Positions 61,080 to 64,000 of a stretch of DNA of 64,000 bases are shown one piece after another. The DNA lies in NCBI GenBank assembly GCA_014529385.2, contig CM043964.1:138346529-138410528 (forward strand). The letters are read 5' to 3'. Made by a program: the position numbers and the translations under genes. The notes below the pieces were generated by a model. It did not search any database. It was not told the origin of the DNA and was given only the letters and a program-made list of their open reading frames with translations. The number at the start of each line of letters is the position of its first letter. The stretch's first letter is position 1. The stretch comes from Adiantum capillus-veneris. Lineage: Eukaryota > Streptophyta > Polypodiopsida > Polypodiales > Pteridaceae.

Positions 61080-61300
61080 GGGCTCATTGTTTTGGTCCAT
61101 TGGTAGGAGAATCTTGATGTAGCTGGCTTTGAGGACAGCTGGATGTTGGTTCCTAGACCTAAAAAGATTGAAGAGGAAGGTGATTGGTACTGCTAGATCT
61201 ACCAGATGAAGTACAAGGCGGATGGTACCCTTGACAAGTACAAAGCTCTGTTGGTAGCTCAAGGGCTATGCACAACACCCTGTAATTGACTTTGACATGA
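61080..61300 (+). pseudogene. copia RT fragment inside the PPR cluster
   Basis: YQMKYKADGTLDKYKALLVA (about 61198-61260) is the copia RT N-terminal motif K.KADG..DKYKARLVA. A 25-bp tandem repeat (TGACTTTGACATGACC...) follows at 61286-61336. PPR sequence resumes at 61339. Confidence 0.75.
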
Positions 61301-61338
61301 CCTCTCTAGGATGACTTTGACATGACCTCTCTAGAGCT

Positions 61339-63480
61339 TCCTGGTCCTGCTGTAGTGGGTTATTTGAAAATAACACGTACTTACTATCATTGCGGGTTAT
61401 GCCCAACAGGGGCAGGGCCAGGATGCTTTGGGCTGTTTTCAGCAGATGCAAAGAGAGGGCATCTCTTTGAGGAGCTTCCTGTCCCGAATGTCGTCTCTTG
61501 GAATGCACTTATTGCGGGATATGCCCTACAGAAGCAGGGCCAGGAAGCTCTTGGCTGTTTGAGAGAGAGATTTGTACCAACGCAGCAGGATACATGCTGA
61601 TATTTGCGATAGTGGGTTAATTGAAAATAACAGTATGTATGTCAAGTGTGGTGCACTTGTCCAAGCGCAGCAAGTCCCCTTGACGAGCTTCACGTCCAGA
61701 TGTTGTCTCTTGGAGTGCATCGATTTTGGGATATGCTCCAGCAGGGGAAGGTCAGGAAGCTCTGGGCTGTTTTCAGCAGATGCAAAGAGAGGGCATCTCT
61801 CCAAATCCAATCACCTACACGTGCAATCTGGCATCATGCAAGATGTTAATATGGGCAAAAGAGTTCATGATGATATTGTTAGCCAGGGACTATTGACAGA
61901 AAACGTCGTGCTTGGCACTGCCTTAGTAGTCATGTATTGCAAATGTGGTGTATTTCATAAAGCACAAAAAGTGCTTGAGGAGCTTCTTGTCTGGAATGTC
62001 GTCTCTTGGAATGTACTGATCACCGGATATGCCCAACAGAGGCAGGGCCAGGAAGCTCTGGGCTGTTTTCAGCAGATGCAAAGAGAGGGCATCTCTCCAA
62101 ATGTATTCACCTACACGTGCATCTTGAAGGCATGTGGCATTACGCAAGATGCTGATATGGGCAAAAGAATTCACGATGATATTGTTAGCCAGGGGCTGTT
62201 GACAGAAAACCTCGTGCTTGGCACTACCTTGGTCGATATGTATGCCAAATGTGATGTACTTCATAAAGCACTAACAGTATGTATGTCAAGTGTGGTGTAC
62301 TTATCTGAGCACAACAAGTCCTTGACGAGTGGAATGTTGTCTCTTGGAGTGCATTGATTTTGGGATATGCTGCAGTAGGGGCAGGGCCAGGAAGCTCTGT
62401 TTGAGAGAGAGATTTGTACCAAACAGGATACATGCTGATATTCACGATAATGGGTTAATTGAAAATAACAGTGTGTATGTTTAGTGTGGTGTACTTGTCC
62501 GAGCGCAACAAGTCCTTGACAAGCTTCGTGTCCAGAATGTTGTCTCTTGGAGTGTATTTATTTTGGGATATGCTCTAGCAGGGGCAGGGCCAGGAAGCTC
62601 TGGGCTGTTTTCAACAGATGCAAAGAGAGGGCATCTCTCCAAATGCAATCACCTACACGTGCTTCTTGAAGCCTTTTGGCATCATGCAAGATGTTGGTAT
62701 GGGCAGAAGAGTTCATGATGATATTGTTAGCCAGGAACTATTGACAGAAAACGTCGTGCTCGGCACTGCTTGGTTGACATGTATGCCAAATGTGGTGTAC
62801 TTCATAAAGAACAAAAAGTGCTTGAGGAGCTTCCTGTCCGGTATGCCCTCTCTTGGAATGCACAGATCGTGGGATATGCCCAACAAAGGCAGGGCCAGGA
62901 AGCTCTGGGCTGTTTTCAGCAGATGCAAAGAGAGGGCATCTCTCCAACTGCAATCACCTACATGTGCATCTTGAAGGAGTGTGGCATTATGCAAGATGCT
63001 GATATGGGCAAAAGAATTCACAATGATATTGTTAGCCAGAGGCTGTTGACAGAAAACCTCCTGCTTGGCACTGCCTTGGTTGACATGTATGCCAAATGTG
63101 GTGTACTTCATAAAGCACAAAAAGCGCTTGAGGTGCTTCTTGTCAGGAAAGTTGTCTCTTGGAATGCACTGATTGCGGCATATGCCCAACAGAGGTAGGG
63201 CCAGGGCCAGGAAGCTCTGGGCTGTTTGAGAGAGAGGTTTGTACCAAGGCAGCAGGATACGTGCTGATATTTGCGATAGTGGGTTAATTGAAAATAACAG
63301 TATGTATGTTAAGTGTGGGTACTTGTCCGAGCGCAACAAGTCCTTGACGAGCTTCATGTCTGGAATGTTGTCTCTTGGAGTGCATTGATTTTGGGATATG
63401 CACAGCAGGGCCAGGGCCAGGAAGCTGTGGGCTGTTTGCAACGGATGCAAAGAGAGGGCATCTCTCCAAATGCAATCACC
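61339..63480 (+). pseudogene. amplified PPR pseudogene array (0.83-kb higher-order units)
   Basis: PPR units in broken frames, with open stretches 61572-62357 (261 codons) and 62770-63198 (142 codons) showing MGKRVHDDIVSQGLLTENVV, LGTALV.MY.KCGVFHKAQK and ISPNVFTYTCILKACG. A junction in which CFxxM is cut and joined to a first-unit leader (TTTGAGAGAGAGATTTGTACC) recurs at 61558, 62400 and 63225, spaced 842 and 825 bp. Each copy then has a short first unit and two or three further units. The array is a head-to-tail amplification of one chimeric block. Confidence 0.85.
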
Positions 63481-63746
63481 AAGGAGGATGTGGCTCTACA
63501 TGTGAGGGTAACCGGCCTCAAGGACATAAAAAATGTGGAAAAAGAGGTCACAAGCTTCACATTTATGATGGGGATGGACAAGCCTTCACACACAAAGGCA
63601 TGGAGAGGGCAAGAAGAGTGATGGCCCGTGAGAATCTTCAAAAGGGAGAGCTCTCATACTACGCTTCCCCTCCTTGGAAGAGAAGAAGGAATTCTTGAGA
63701 AAGAGGTCTACTCTCAAGAAGATAGGTATTTTCCTCGGCGATGATC
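63481..63746 (+). other. unrelated sequence fused to the end of the PPR array
   Basis: After ISPNAIT the frame runs into non-PPR sequence (GGCGSTCEGNRPQGHKKCGK, then ERARRVMARENLQKGELSYY) to a stop near 63696. I do not recognise it. The CEGNRPQGHKKCGKRGHKLH spacing is only loosely like a zinc knuckle. Confidence 0.35.
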
Positions 63747-63971
63747 TCACTCTCTCACAGCTCTGTGCTTTCTGAAGTGCATTACATATCGACTAAGGTA
63801 GTGCCAATCTTTTTTCAACAGCCTCTGACTAATAATATAATTGTGAATTTTTGTGACTATATCAGCATCTTGCGTAGAGCCACATGCCTTCAAGATGCAT
63901 GCATAGGTGATTGCATCTGGAGGGAGGCCCTTTGTTAGGTGCAGCGGAATGAATGTTTGAACTTTGCTCAA
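63747..63971 (-). pseudogene. inverted PPR fragment
   Basis: The minus strand reads LPPDAITYACILKACGSTQD, ADIVTKIHNYIISQRLLKKD. It is a single PPR block facing the array, so the local duplication includes an inversion. It runs toward the window end. Confidence 0.75.
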
Positions 63972-64000
63972 GATGAGTGCTCCGAACTGTGCTCAAGGTT

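Noticed and set aside
58295-63450. Long minus-strand ORFs opposite the PPR gene (for example 59000-59563 and 62713-63450)
   Set aside because: They repeat with the PPR unit period and are antisense shadows of the plus-strand PPR codons.
58151-63480. CRISPR-like array, because of regularly spaced repeats
   Set aside because: The regular spacing of 303 bp is coding PPR repetition in a plant genome. There are no short palindromic repeats or cas genes.

Overview
This window looks like nuclear DNA of a land plant, most probably a homosporous fern. The reasons are long PLS-type pentatricopeptide repeat (PPR) proteins made of almost identical motifs (GQGQEAL.CFQRM.SEGISP, LKACG), a style I associate with fern genomes, together with plant-type Ty3/gypsy and Ty1/copia retrotransposons, a LINE, a Helitron relic and very many GA/CA microsatellites. 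There is no bacterial, organellar or viral gene block. The assignment to ferns is an inference, not a database result. Only two loci look like ordinary genes: a two-exon gene of unknown function on the minus strand (36.0-37.5 kb) and a PPR gene (58.15-60.57 kb). The rest is repeats and relics.

Layout. 0-3 kb: 5' part of a minus-strand Ty3/gypsy element (gag, leader, primer site), cut by the window edge. 3-6.6 kb: a fold-back repeat and noncoding DNA. 6.6-7.7 and 27.4-28.3 kb: PPR relics. Between them, 7771-27419 is one nested retrotransposon stack: a minus-strand chromovirus-like Ty3 element whose LTRs are 7771-9293 and 25800-27419. It is interrupted by a complete Tat/Athila-like Ty3 element (9908-19105, target duplication AGGCT) and by a solo LTR of its own family in the opposite orientation (20264-21921, target duplication TGTCT). 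Coding sequence of the outer integrase continues on both sides of the inner element.

28.3-33.3 kb: a 5'-truncated, frameshifted Helitron-type protein (end of the Helitron-like domain plus PIF1 helicase), followed by several exon-like ORFs. One of these encodes a GIY-YIG nuclease fold whose YIG tyrosine codon is now a stop; it splices in phase to a downstream ORF of unknown family. This pairing is the most unusual feature of the window. 34.8-35.2 kb: a 406-bp element with perfect 16-bp terminal inverted repeats. 36.0-37.5 kb: the unknown plant gene. 38.6-43.5 kb: a complete but decayed copia element with a TAAAA target duplication. 44-52 kb: relics of a LINE, two further copia pol/gag elements, a gypsy pol and a copia LTR with a duplicated TATA region. 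52-57.5 kb: microsatellite-rich DNA without genes. 58-64 kb: the PPR gene followed by a head-to-tail amplified array of PPR pseudogene blocks.

How the parts work together: the mobile elements are layered, so their relative ages can be read from who interrupts whom. The PPR gene and its debris appear to expand by unequal exchange among near-identical 303-bp units and, downstream, 0.83-kb higher-order units. All identities come from reading motifs by eye; no search was run.
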